From positions 1 through 38,630 of the forward strand of contig WBXH01000007.1 in the NCBI GenBank assembly GCA_008933015.1: a stretch of DNA of 38,630 nucleotides, given 5' to 3'. Under the pieces are notes generated by a model. That model saw only the letters and a program-made list of their open reading frames with translations, was not told where the DNA came from and did no database searches. The stretch is from Verrucomicrobiota bacterium (GTDB lineage: Bacteria; Verrucomicrobiota; Verrucomicrobiia; Chthoniobacterales; UBA6821). The first letter of the stretch is position 1; each line of letters begins with the position of its first letter. Made by a program: the position numbers and the translations under genes. This document shows, one piece after another, positions 28,210 to 37,937 of the stretch.

Positions 28210-29283
28210 ATGAGCCCACACATCAAACTCTTCAGTCCGGGACCCGTTGAGGTCTCCGAGAAAACTTTCCAAGCTTTCCGTAAGCCGATGATCGGACACC
28301 GAGGCAATGACTTCAAGAAGCTGTATGCTTCTGTCCAACCGGGGTTGCAGCAACTGTTTCACACGCAGCGGCCTGTTTACATCTCCACCTCCTCAGCTTG
28401 GGGGATCATGGAAGGAGCTCTTCGCAACCTAGTCAAGGGGAAGGTCCTGAACTGCATGACCGGTGCTTTTTCCGACAAGTGGAATGATGTCGCCAAACGC
28501 TGTGGCTACGAAGCCGAGAAGCTTCAGGTCGAGTGGGGTAAGCCAATCACTCCCGAACTGCTGCGTGAGCGTCTCTCAAAGGGAGATATCGACGTCGTGA
28601 CACTCATCCACAACGAGACCTCGACGGGGTGCATGAATCCTATCAAGGAACTGACCGATGTCCTGAAGCAGTTCCCCGAGGTGCTTCTTATCGTCGACAC
28701 CGTTTCCTCATTCTCCGTTCTTCCCGTCCCGATGGATGAACTTGGTATCGACGTCATGCTGACAGGGAGCCAGAAGGCTCTGGCTCTTCCCCCAGGCATG
28801 GCTCTCTTCTCCGTTTCCGAGAAGGCCATGAAACGCGCCGCCGAGATCAAGGGACGTGGCTATTACTTTGATTTTATTGAGTTCCAGAAGAACCACGAGG
28901 GTGACATGACGCCGAGTACCCCCGTTATCTCTCATATCTATGCGCTTCAGTCGAAGCTTGAGGATATTGCCGCCGAAGGACTTGAGAACCGATATATCCG
29001 TCACAAGGCGACTAACTCTCTCGTCCACGACTGGGTGAAAGCCCGAGGTTGGGAGTTTTTTGCCCCCGAGGGGTATCGCTCTGTCTCCTTGACCTGTGTG
29101 AAGAATAACAAGGGGACTGACGTTGCTGCATGGATTGGCCGTCTTAAGTCCAAGCACTCCTGCATCATCGATGGCGGCTACGGCAAGATCAAGGGGGAGA
29201 CATTCCGTATCTCGAACATGGGTGACGAGACTGTGGAGACGATCTCTCAGTTGCTTACCTGGCTCGACGACACCGCTGAATAA
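28210..29283 (+). CDS. Class V aminotransferase (alanine-glyoxylate / serine-pyruvate type)
   Basis: LFSPGPVEVSEKTFQAFRKPMIGHRGNDFKKLY...LIHNETSTGCMNPIKEL...LIVDTVSSFSVLPVPMDELGIDVMLTGSQKALALPPGMA. Confidence 0.9.
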   Translation: MSPHIKLFSPGPVEVSEKTFQAFRKPMIGHRGNDFKKLYASVQPGLQQLFHTQRPVYISTSSAWGIMEGALRNLVKGKVLNCMTGAFSDKWNDVAKRCGYEAEKLQVEWGKPITPELLRERLSKGDIDVVTLIHNETSTGCMNPIKELTDVLKQFPEVLLIVDTVSSFSVLPVPMDELGIDVMLTGSQKALALPPGMALFSVSEKAMKRAAEIKGRGYYFDFIEFQKNHEGDMTPSTPVISHIYALQSKLEDIAAEGLENRYIRHKATNSLVHDWVKARGWEFFAPEGYRSVSLTCVKNNKGTDVAAWIGRLKSKHSCIIDGGYGKIKGETFRISNMGDETVETISQLLTWLDDTAE

Positions 29284-29405
29284 GCTTTTAGACTGAAGTC
29301 TAAGGGCTGTTGGCCGGAAGAAACTCCAGCTTAACAGTTTGGGCAGGTTTCTATCCCTCTTTCCTTAATAGTCTAATAGTCTTCAAAACATCCACCTGAT
29401 CAACT

Positions 29406-32150
29406 ATGAGCCGCTACAAGGATACCGTTCGCCTGCCCAAGACCGCTTTCCCGATGAAGGCGGGCCTTGCACAGCGTGAACCGGAGCTTTTGGCCAAGTG
29501 GGAGAACGTGGGACTCTACGCTTCCATTCAAAAGGCCCGTGATGGTGCCCCGAAGTATGTACTGCATGATGGCCCTCCCTTTGCGAACGGAGATGTCCAC
29601 ATGGGGACGGCACTCAACAAGGTGCTCAAGGATCTTGTCGTCAAATCTAAGACGATGGCTGGATTCCAAGCCCCTTTTATTCCGGGATGGGATTGCCACG
29701 GTCTCCCGATCGAGTTCCGTGTGGTGAAGTCATCGGTCGGCCTCACGCCGCTTCAGGTGCGGCAGAAGTCCGAGGAGTATGCCCGCAAGTTTATTGATAT
29801 CCAGCGTGGCCAGTTCCGTCGGCTTGGAGTATTCGGCGATTGGGAGCATCCTTATCTGACGCTCGATCCGACTTATGAGTCGGCAATCATTCGTTCCTTT
29901 GGGCGCATGGTCGAGAAGGGACTTGTTTATCGGAGCAAGAAGCCGGTTCTTTGGAGCACAGGTGCCCAGACTGCGTTGGCTGAGGCTGAGGTAGAGTATC
30001 AGGAGAAGACCTCGCCCGCGATCTTCGTGAAGTTCGAGGTTGAGGCTTTCGAGGCCACCCGTATGGGGCTCCCTGCTGACAAGCCTCTTAGTATTGTCAT
30101 CTGGACCACTACGCCTTGGACTCTCCCCGCCAACCTTGCGATCGCTGTTCATGCGGACTTCGACTATGTCCAGTTGGAGAACGCAGCGGAGCGCTTGATC
30201 GTTGCCGCGGGCCTTGCCGAAAAGTTCAAGGAGTCAACCGGATTGGAACTCTCACAGCAAGGGGATGCCCGTAAGGGATTTGCCTTACAAGGGTTGCAAG
30301 CACGGCACCCCTTCCTGCCACGCACGGCCACGATCCACACGGCTGAGTTCGTCACGCTTGAGACCGGAAGCGGTTGCGTCCATATTGCTCCCGGACATGG
30401 TGACGACGATTACCAACTTGGGCGCAAGGTCGGCCTCGAACTCCTCTCTCCAGTTGACGATTACGGAAAGTTCACCGAAGAGTGCGGTGTTCCATCCCTT
30501 GTGGGGAAGAACGTCTTCGAGGGAAATGAGGAGGTGATTCGGATTCTCACGGAGAAGAACGCCCTGCTCGGTCGCCAAGATTATCAGCACAGTTATCCCC
30601 ACTGCTGGCGCTCGAAGACACCGATCCTCTTCCGCGCGGTGGAGCAGTTCTTCATTCGTATTGATGCCCTGCGTGAGACTGCTCTTAAGGAAATCGATGC
30701 CACCAATTGGATCCCTCATTGGGGCAGGAACAGAATCCGTGGAACTGTCGAGTCGCGTCCCGACTGGTGCATCTCCCGCCAGCGTTCCTGGGGAGTTCCT
30801 CTACCTGTTTTCTACACACCTGAAGGTGATCCGATCCTAGATCCGTCAGTTATTACAAAGGTCTCGGAAGTCGTTGCCGAGCGCGGCTCGAATGCTTGGT
30901 TCTCTCTCGATGACGCAGAGTGGTGCCGCCTGACGGGCGCTCCCGCTGGATCTGTTCGTCGTAATGACACCCTTGATGTCTGGATTGACAGTGGCGTGAG
31001 TCATGAAGCTGTCTTGCGTGGAAGACCCGAGTTACAATTTCCTGCAGATCTTTACCTCGAGGCCACCGACCAGCACCGCGGGTGGTTCCAGTCGTCGCTG
31101 ATGACCTCGGTGGCCCTGAATGAAAAAGCACCCTACAAAACTGTCCTGACACATGGATTTGTGGTCGATGTCGATACCCGTCAGAAGATTTCGAAGTCGA
31201 ACCAAGGCAAGGATGGCGGGGGGTACCAGAAACCGACAGAAGCCGATCATTTCGTGAAGACGTATGGGGCCGATATCGTCCGCCTTTGGGCCAGTAGCGT
31301 TCAGTTCACCGATGATGTTCCCTTCTCCGAGGAAATCTTCGCCCGCCTAACCGATACCTATCGTAGGATCCGAAACACCCTGCGCATCCTGCTTGCCAAT
31401 CTGGCTGACTATGATGCCGCCACTCCTGCTGCGGAACCGACATCGATTGACCGTTGGATCCTTGCACGGCTCCAGGAGACGGTGAACACATGTACCAAGG
31501 CTTACGAAGAGCTCGCCTTCCAGAAAGTCTACCAAGCGATCAACCAGTTTTGTGCCGTCGAACTTAGCAGCATTTACGTTGATGTGACCAAGGATCGTCT
31601 CTACTGCGACTCGGTATCGTCGACAAGACGCCGAGCCACGCAGGCAGTCATGGCAAAGGTCTTTGGCGATTTGGTACGGTTGCTGGCACCGATCTTGGCT
31701 TTCACGGCTGAAGAGGCTTGGGGTTATGTGCATCCCGAGAGTTCCGTTCACCTTGAGCTTTTCCCAGAAGTGAAGGAGCCTGATCAGGAGATCCTAGCCC
31801 GTTTTGAGTCCTTCCAGAATCTTCGTGCAGAGGTTGCTCAGGTACTCGAAAAAGCCCAGCGCGATGGAGTTGTGGGTAAACCGCTCGAAGCAACCGTTCA
31901 GGTGACCACCGATGACCCCGTTCTTCTTGCTGCTGCGGGTGAAGGAGTGGCCGAGATCGAAGAGTTCCTTATCTTGAGCAATCTCTCCATCGCCAAAGGA
32001 GAGAGGGGAGTTGTTATCGGCAAGTCGGAAAGCGAGAAGTGCGAACGCTGCTGGAGACACCGCCCCGAGGTGGGATCCCATACGGAGCATCCGACTCTAT
32101 GCGGGCGGTGTGTGGAGGCTGTGGAGTCATCCGGAACATCTCACCCTTAA
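29406..32150 (+). CDS. ileS: Isoleucyl-tRNA synthetase
   Basis: YVLHDGPPFANGDVHMGTALNKVLKDLVVKSKTMAGFQAPFIPGWDCHGLPIE...KISKSNQGKD...C-terminal Zn motif CERCWRHRPEVG...CGRCVEAV. Confidence 0.97.
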   Translation: MSRYKDTVRLPKTAFPMKAGLAQREPELLAKWENVGLYASIQKARDGAPKYVLHDGPPFANGDVHMGTALNKVLKDLVVKSKTMAGFQAPFIPGWDCHGLPIEFRVVKSSVGLTPLQVRQKSEEYARKFIDIQRGQFRRLGVFGDWEHPYLTLDPTYESAIIRSFGRMVEKGLVYRSKKPVLWSTGAQTALAEAEVEYQEKTSPAIFVKFEVEAFEATRMGLPADKPLSIVIWTTTPWTLPANLAIAVHADFDYVQLENAAERLIVAAGLAEKFKESTGLELSQQGDARKGFALQGLQARHPFLPRTATIHTAEFVTLETGSGCVHIAPGHGDDDYQLGRKVGLELLSPVDDYGKFTEECGVPSLVGKNVFEGNEEVIRILTEKNALLGRQDYQHSYPHCWRSKTPILFRAVEQFFIRIDALRETALKEIDATNWIPHWGRNRIRGTVESRPDWCISRQRSWGVPLPVFYTPEGDPILDPSVITKVSEVVAERGSNAWFSLDDAEWCRLTGAPAGSVRRNDTLDVWIDSGVSHEAVLRGRPELQFPADLYLEATDQHRGWFQSSLMTSVALNEKAPYKTVLTHGFVVDVDTRQKISKSNQGKDGGGYQKPTEADHFVKTYGADIVRLWASSVQFTDDVPFSEEIFARLTDTYRRIRNTLRILLANLADYDAATPAAEPTSIDRWILARLQETVNTCTKAYEELAFQKVYQAINQFCAVELSSIYVDVTKDRLYCDSVSSTRRRATQAVMAKVFGDLVRLLAPILAFTAEEAWGYVHPESSVHLELFPEVKEPDQEILARFESFQNLRAEVAQVLEKAQRDGVVGKPLEATVQVTTDDPVLLAAAGEGVAEIEEFLILSNLSIAKGERGVVIGKSESEKCERCWRHRPEVGSHTEHPTLCGRCVEAVESSGTSHP

Positions 32151-32158
32151 CTTTGATT

Positions 32159-32623
32159 ATGAGCCTGATCGCAGCAGGTATAAGCATTCTTCTCCTTGTC
32201 ATTCTTGATCAGGAATCCAAGCTCCTGATTCAGAGTTCGATTCCGTTTCTGAGTTCCATTACTGTGATTCCCGGATTTTTCAATCTGACACACCTTCACA
32301 ATACTGGGGCGGCCTTCGGAATGTTGAAAGACAGTAACCTCTTCTTCGTGATTCTAGCCCTAGTCGCCTTGGTCGCCCTGATCGTTTCTCGCCGCCACTT
32401 TGCCGGAAAACTGATGGGCACCGGTTGGGTGCTCTTGATAGCCGGAATCATTGGAAACATCACCGATCGCCTGCGATTGGGACATGTCGTTGACTTCCTA
32501 GATTTCCAGTTAGCGGGCTATCACTGGCCTTCTTTCAATGTAGCAGACTCTTGCATCTGTATCGCAGCCGGATTGTTTCTCTTGAGCAGTTTTCAACCAC
32601 CGCCAAAATCATCCCAATCATGA
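32159..32623 (+). CDS. lspA: Lipoprotein signal peptidase (signal peptidase II)
   Basis: MSLIAAGISILLLVILDQESKLLIQ...HLHNTGAAFGML...IAGIIGNITDRLRLGHVVDFLDF...FNVADSCI catalytic Asp motifs. Confidence 0.93.
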   Translation: MSLIAAGISILLLVILDQESKLLIQSSIPFLSSITVIPGFFNLTHLHNTGAAFGMLKDSNLFFVILALVALVALIVSRRHFAGKLMGTGWVLLIAGIIGNITDRLRLGHVVDFLDFQLAGYHWPSFNVADSCICIAAGLFLLSSFQPPPKSSQS

Positions 32624-33060
32624 GTACAAAGACCCCTGTCAGTCCCCGCGATAGCCAACACGGACTAGTCTACTTTCCGAGGATGGTCGACAAGATCCGT
32701 CTCCATGCTGCTGGCGAGTTGGCGGAGGACTGCATCCCTAATCTCGGGAAGGGCTTTGATGATCGTTGCTGCAAGTTCCTTGAAATCGATTATGCCGGTC
32801 TCGTTTCTGCCGTTGGTTCCACCTTATCCACTGAAGAGGCGTGGAACTGGGTGATTCAACACGGCAAGGCTCCCTCCGAGGAGCAGATCGAGGTATGGAG
32901 CAGTTTCATGAGCAAGCGCGGATGGCGCGACGAGGTCAATGAGATCCTGATCCGAAGAAAAAAGGAGAGTGGCTTTGAGGATCGAGACGATATCAAGACA
33001 ATGTTCGACTATATCGATGCCGATGAAGGGCGCCCAGTACCCCCTTTTATGGCTTCCTAA
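32620..33060 (+). CDS. DUF5069-like protein
   Basis: PRDSQHGLVYFPRMVDKIRLHAAGELAEDCIPNLGKGFDDRCCKFLEIDY; ATGA overlap with lspA stop. Confidence 0.75.
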   Translation: MSTKTPVSPRDSQHGLVYFPRMVDKIRLHAAGELAEDCIPNLGKGFDDRCCKFLEIDYAGLVSAVGSTLSTEEAWNWVIQHGKAPSEEQIEVWSSFMSKRGWRDEVNEILIRRKKESGFEDRDDIKTMFDYIDADEGRPVPPFMAS

Positions 33061-33065
33061 GAATT

Positions 33066-33275
33066 TCAGGCGTCGATCGTAGCACCGATCTTCACGGTTA
33101 CCTGCCAGTGGGCGACCTTGCCATCTTCAAGGTGAGCCCTAGTCTCAACTACCTCCAACCAGCGGAGGTTCTCTTCGGTTGTCGTCGCTTGGGCGACGGC
33201 ATTTTGCACGGCATCCTCGATGCTCTTTGTGGAGGATCCGACGAGTTCTATTTTTTTGTAGGTGTGATTGCTCAT
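33066..33275 (-). CDS. Dodecin (small flavin-binding protein)
   Basis: MSNHTYKKIELVGSSTKSIEDAVQNAVAQATTTEENLRWLEVVETRAHLEDGKVAHWQVTVKIGATI. Confidence 0.92.
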   Translation of the reverse strand: MSNHTYKKIELVGSSTKSIEDAVQNAVAQATTTEENLRWLEVVETRAHLEDGKVAHWQVTVKIGATIDA

Positions 33276-33282
33276 AAGGTAG

Positions 33283-34452
33283 TTATCGCGCCGGAATAGA
33301 TTTTTGTCCAACAATCGAGTTGCTTGGATTTTTGGCCACGATACGAACGAGTAACTGGGTCAGCAGGGTTTCATCCGATGCTTGGCCACTCAAGAGTTTC
33401 TGATTGGCATCACGGCAAGCCAGAAAGGCTGATACGAGGTGATCGCGATCGAAGAGTCCCGAGTTCATGGCGGCGAGTCCGATGCTGTAGGAGTTGATAC
33501 CTCCATCCTTCTTCCGTGGAAGATGAGCGATCTCTTCAGGACGGAGTCGATTCAGTTCGGAAGTAAAATAGTTAGCCTGTGAGGGAGGTTTTAACCGATG
33601 CCTCTCCATGAGATCTTTGGCGAGCAGGAGATTTCGGACCGTAGGAACAATGGCGGCCAGCAGGATGCCAATGGTATTTTCACCCTGCCGTCGGAGTTGG
33701 GCAAGGGTATCGAGGCAGAGGGGGAGATTCCGCTTATTGATGGCGTCACTGAGATCAAAAATACCGCCGGCACGAGTGAAGGGGACGAGGTCCCTCACGA
33801 GGGACTCAGGGATGGTGGTCGAGGCTCCTGCGGACGTGACAAGTTTTGCCAGTTCGGCGTCGAGTTGCCCCGTATTGGCTCCGACACGAGTTGTCAGGAC
33901 AACAGCTGCCTGCGGTTCGATCTTCACTCCTCTCTCCCTGCAGCGTCGAACCACCCAGTCGATCAGATCCTCCTCAGTCCCATTGAATCCGAAGTCCGGC
34001 TTATCACAGAGTGTTGTGGTCGCGAGTGAGCAAAGTGATTTGTAGAAGGATTTCCGTTTATCCGGTTCCGGGGCACTGATCAGTAAGGTGATTCCCTGGG
34101 GAAGTCCCTCTTCGAGAACCTTGAGCAGCTTTTCAAGAGACTCTTGGACGGCTTCGGAGCGTCCTTGAACCGAGTCCTTCAGAAAAGTAACCCCTTTCAT
34201 CCAGACAAGCTTTCCCCCGCCGAAGAAGGGGAGAGTTAAAACGGCCTGTAGAGTGCTCTCCACCATATCAACGGAGCAGTCGACCGTATCTGCGGGAGCC
34301 TCGATGATCTCCAGGCCGAACTCTCCTGCATCCGTAGGCGCTAACTCTGCCACCAATCCCTTGGCCTTGATGCGCACCTCAGCCTCATCGCTTCCGGTCA
34401 CGAAGTGGAGGTTCGGGTTTTTGGCAGATGCCGGGGTTTTGCGGGTGGCCAT
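33283..34452 (-). CDS. holA: DNA polymerase III subunit delta
   Basis: LHFVTGSDEAEVRIKAKGLVAEL...GGGKLVWMKGVTFLKDS...GANTGQLDAELAKLVTSAG...FDLSDAINKRNLPLCLDTLAQLRRQGENTIGILLAAIVPTVRNLLLAKDL. Confidence 0.85.
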   Translation of the reverse strand: MATRKTPASAKNPNLHFVTGSDEAEVRIKAKGLVAELAPTDAGEFGLEIIEAPADTVDCSVDMVESTLQAVLTLPFFGGGKLVWMKGVTFLKDSVQGRSEAVQESLEKLLKVLEEGLPQGITLLISAPEPDKRKSFYKSLCSLATTTLCDKPDFGFNGTEEDLIDWVVRRCRERGVKIEPQAAVVLTTRVGANTGQLDAELAKLVTSAGASTTIPESLVRDLVPFTRAGGIFDLSDAINKRNLPLCLDTLAQLRRQGENTIGILLAAIVPTVRNLLLAKDLMERHRLKPPSQANYFTSELNRLRPEEIAHLPRKKDGGINSYSIGLAAMNSGLFDRDHLVSAFLACRDANQKLLSGQASDETLLTQLLVRIVAKNPSNSIVGQKSIPAR

Positions 34453-34500
34453 GTGAGAAAGACTGAAAGCTAAAACTCTGAAAGAAGAAGGATAAAAAAT

Positions 34501-36651
34501 CTATCGTTTCCAGCCTTTCTTGGCTTTTGCTGGCTTACCTTTCCCCTTGGATCTGTTGCTCATCGCGGCAGTGACTGCTCCTCCGCCCTTGAGTTCCATA
34601 ATCTGGTCACGGAGTAGTGCTGCACGTTCGTACTCCATTTTGCCCGATGCTTCCTTCATCTCAAGTTCGAGTTCCCTGATCAGGGTGGCTACATCCAACG
34701 GTTGCTCCTCTACGCGGGCGGAGCCCACTTCATCTCCCTCCAGGATTACTCGGAGGCTCTCCTGCACGGGGCGCTTCACGCTGTGAGGGGTAATGCCATG
34801 CTCGCGGTTATGTTCCATCTGGCGCCGTCTGCGATCTTCAGTGACATCCAGTAGATCGCGGATGCTTCCGGTGATCTTGTCCGCGAAGAGAACGACTTCC
34901 CCATTCACGTGACGAGCGGCTCGTCCGGCTGTCTGAATGAGGGAGGTCCGGCTGCGGAGGAAGCCTTCCTTATCAGCGTCAAGCACGCATACAAGACTCA
35001 CCTCGGGAAGATCAAGCCCTTCACGCAGGAGATTGATACCGATCAGGATATCAAATTCGCCAGTCCTGAGCGAGCGGAGAATCTCGACGCGTTCAATCGT
35101 ATCAATGTCGCTGTGCAGATAGCGGACCTTCAGGCCGACATCCTTGAGGTAATCGGCAAGATCTTCTGCGGTACGCTTGGTCAGCGTGGTGATGAGGACC
35201 CTTTCCCCTGCTTCCACTCTGCCACGGCAGAGTTCGATGGTTTCGTCTATCTGACCATTGAGAGGGCGGACCATGATGCGGGGATCGAGCAAACCTGTCG
35301 GACGTATGATCTGCTCCACGATGAGTTGGGATCCGGGTGTCTTGGTGTCAAGTGCCTCGTTTGCCTTGTTGGGGGTGATCGCACTCAAGGGGAGCGGAGT
35401 CGGGGGAAGTGACGCGAAGTCAATGTAGCCAGTGTTTCCGACAACGCTGTTACGAAGCTCCAGGGTGGCCGGGGTGGCGCTGACGTAAAGGCCCTGCCCG
35501 GTAACATCCATGAATTCCGTGAAATTGAGGGGCCGGTTGTCGAGAGCGCTGGGCAGGCGGAAGCCATATTCCACGAGTGTCATCTTTCGGGCGCGATCTC
35601 CTGCATACATCCCCCCGACCTGAGGGAGGGTGGCATGGGATTCATCCACAATGAGCAGAGTGTCCTCTGGAAGGAAATCCATCAACGTGTAGGGCCGTGA
35701 TCCAGGTTCCCGGCCGGTCAGGTGGCGCGAGTAGTTCTCTATGCCGTTGCAGTAGCCCATCTCCTGCATCATCTCAAGATCGTACTCGGTCCTCATCTTG
35801 AGGCGCTGGGCTTCGAGAAATTTTCCGTTCTCCTCGAACCAAGCGACGCGCTCGATCATCTCGGCTTTGATCTTGTGCATGGCGCTCTGCATTTTATTCT
35901 TCGGCGTGACGAATTGCTTGGCAGGGAAGAGTGTCAGATGGGTGAGTTCTCCGCGGGATTTTCCCGTCAATGGATCGAACAGGGCCATCCTGTCGATCTC
36001 ATCACCGAAGAATTCAATGCGCACTGCCTCCTCGTCGTTCTGGGCCGGGAAGACCTCGACAACATCTCCACGGACTCGGAACTTCCCGCGTGCGAACTCG
36101 ATTTCGTTACGTTCGTAGAGCATCTCGACAAAGCGCCTGAGAACCTCCTCCCTACTGATCTGATCACCCTTCTTCAGGGTGATGACCATCTGCAGGAAAT
36201 CTTCTGGTGAAGCCAGACCGTAGATGCAGGAGACGCTGGAGACCACGATCACATCGCGCCGTGTCAGGAGGGAACTTGTGGTGGAGAGACGGAGGCGCTC
36301 GATCTCCTCATTGATCGAACTGTCCTTCTCGATGTAGGTGTCCGAGCGGGGAATATAGGCCTCGGGCTGGTAGTAGTCGAAGTAGCTGACGAAGTACTCG
36401 ACTGCATTATTGGGGAAGAACTGCTTGAACTCCGAATAGAGCTGGGCGGCCAGCGTCTTATTGTGCGACATCACCAGCGTCGGTCGATCCAGATTCCTGA
36501 TGATGTTGGCGGCCGTGAATGTTTTTCCCGATCCGGTCACCCCGAGCAGGGTCTGATGACGGTTTCCTTCACTGATCGAGCGTGTCAGCTTCTCGATGGC
36601 CTGAGCCTGATCTCCCTGAGGTTGGTAGTCGGAGCGGAGATCGAAGGGCAT
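34501..36651 (-). CDS. uvrB: Excinuclease ABC subunit B
   Basis: [22 protein letters not shown]...[18 protein letters not shown]...[32 protein letters not shown]...[27 protein letters not shown]; start 36651 fits UvrB N-terminus rather than the ORF-track 36903. Confidence 0.97.
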   Translation of the reverse strand: MPFDLRSDYQPQGDQAQAIEKLTRSISEGNRHQTLLGVTGSGKTFTAANIIRNLDRPTLVMSHNKTLAAQLYSEFKQFFPNNAVEYFVSYFDYYQPEAYIPRSDTYIEKDSSINEEIERLRLSTTSSLLTRRDVIVVSSVSCIYGLASPEDFLQMVITLKKGDQISREEVLRRFVEMLYERNEIEFARGKFRVRGDVVEVFPAQNDEEAVRIEFFGDEIDRMALFDPLTGKSRGELTHLTLFPAKQFVTPKNKMQSAMHKIKAEMIERVAWFEENGKFLEAQRLKMRTEYDLEMMQEMGYCNGIENYSRHLTGREPGSRPYTLMDFLPEDTLLIVDESHATLPQVGGMYAGDRARKMTLVEYGFRLPSALDNRPLNFTEFMDVTGQGLYVSATPATLELRNSVVGNTGYIDFASLPPTPLPLSAITPNKANEALDTKTPGSQLIVEQIIRPTGLLDPRIMVRPLNGQIDETIELCRGRVEAGERVLITTLTKRTAEDLADYLKDVGLKVRYLHSDIDTIERVEILRSLRTGEFDILIGINLLREGLDLPEVSLVCVLDADKEGFLRSRTSLIQTAGRAARHVNGEVVLFADKITGSIRDLLDVTEDRRRRQMEHNREHGITPHSVKRPVQESLRVILEGDEVGSARVEEQPLDVATLIRELELEMKEASGKMEYERAALLRDQIMELKGGGAVTAAMSNRSKGKGKPAKAKKGWKR

Positions 36652-36747
36652 CGGGCGGAAAGGATAAGAAATCAGAGATGAAATGGGGAAACTCTTAATA
36701 TCTATTGAAATCAGGAGTCCTGCAACAGATGGGAAAGGAAAAATGGG

Positions 36748-36782
36748 TGACTCCTTACCATTCGATTCTGGCGAAGGAGTCA
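36748..36782. promoter_or_regulatory. 9 bp inverted repeat in the divergent uvrB/mqnE spacer
   Basis: TGACTCCTT (36748-36756) - 17 nt - AAGGAGTCA (36774-36782), ending about 20 nt before the mqnE ATG. Confidence 0.5.
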
Positions 36783-36803
36783 TCTGCATAGTAGAGTGAC
36801 TGG

Positions 36804-37937
36804 ATGAACAAGCGCCTGCTCGACCCCGCTCTTCTTCCGATCCTTGCAAAGATCGAGGCTGGGGAACGTCTGAGTGGTGAAGAGGGATTGGCTCTCTATA
36901 CATCCCGGGATCTGAACGGGCTTGGTTATTTGGCGAATATCGTCCGCAAGCGGAAGAATGGCAATGTGGCCACCTACGTCTTCAACCGCTATGTGAATTA
37001 TTCCAACATTTGCATCCTGAACTGCCAGTTCTGTGCCTTCAGTGCCAAGAAGCGGGATGTCCATGCCTTCGAGATGGCGATTCCTGAAGTTGCGGCTAAA
37101 ACGAGGGAGGCTTGGGAGGGGGGGGCCACGGAGATCCATATGGTTGGGGGATTGCATCCCACGCTTCCTGCCTCCTGGTACCTTGATCTCCTTAAGGCGA
37201 TGAAGAAGGCGGCTCCCGGTATCCATATAAAGGCCTTTACAGCAATCGAGATCCGTCACTTAGCAGACCGTATTTTTAAAAAACCGCTCAAGGAGACATT
37301 GGAGATCCTGCGTGAAGCTGGTTTGAATGCTCTGACAGGTGGTGGGGCTGAAATTTTCGATCAAGGTGTCAGGGATACAATCTGCCGAGGTAAAGAGACA
37401 GGTGAAGAGTGGTTGGAGGTACACCGAGCTTGGCATCAGATGGGCCAAAAGAGCACCGCTACCATGCTCTATGGGCATGTCGAGACTGCCGCGCAGCGGA
37501 TTGATCACCTTCTTAAGTTACGCGGGCTTCAGGATGAGACCCATGGGTTCACGGGTTTCATCCCCTTCGCTTTCGTCCCCGAAACCACGGAACTCGCGCA
37601 TATTCGCCCCGCCTGCTCATCGGATGAACTGAAGAATCTGGCCATCTCCCGCCTGATGCTCGACAATTTTGACCACATCACCGGGTACTGGATCAGTCTT
37701 GGCCTACCGCTTGCCTCCATCGCTCTTAATTACGGGGTGGATGATCTGCATGGGACAATCCAAGAGGAGAAGATTTTCCACATGGCTGGCGCCAAGACCC
37801 CTCAACAGCAGACCATTGCATCAATGGAGAAGGCAATCAGGGAGGCGGGGAGGGAACCGATGCAGAGGAATACCTTCTACGAGCGTATTGTGTCGACTGG
37901 TTCCCGAAAGCAGGTTTCTGAAGCGGTCCCAGCGTGA
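36804..37937 (+). CDS. mqnE: Aminofutalosine synthase MqnE (radical SAM)
   Basis: NYSNICILNCQFCAFSAKKRD (CxxxCxxC variant), EGGATEIHMVGGLHPTLP, GGGAEIFDQGVRDTICRGKETGEEWLEVHRAWHQMGQKSTATMLYGHVE, FIPFAFVPETTELAH. Confidence 0.93.
   Translation: MNKRLLDPALLPILAKIEAGERLSGEEGLALYTSRDLNGLGYLANIVRKRKNGNVATYVFNRYVNYSNICILNCQFCAFSAKKRDVHAFEMAIPEVAAKTREAWEGGATEIHMVGGLHPTLPASWYLDLLKAMKKAAPGIHIKAFTAIEIRHLADRIFKKPLKETLEILREAGLNALTGGGAEIFDQGVRDTICRGKETGEEWLEVHRAWHQMGQKSTATMLYGHVETAAQRIDHLLKLRGLQDETHGFTGFIPFAFVPETTELAHIRPACSSDELKNLAISRLMLDNFDHITGYWISLGLPLASIALNYGVDDLHGTIQEEKIFHMAGAKTPQQQTIASMEKAIREAGREPMQRNTFYERIVSTGSRKQVSEAVPA

Noticed and set aside
29284-29405. T-box riboswitch upstream of ileS
   Set aside because: Only about 120 nt, no T-box consensus or specifier-like structure recognised.
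36652-36903. N-terminal extension of uvrB ORF
   Set aside because: UvrB-like sequence starts at [15 protein letters not shown] (36651); the extension would cover the divergent promoter and the mqnE start.
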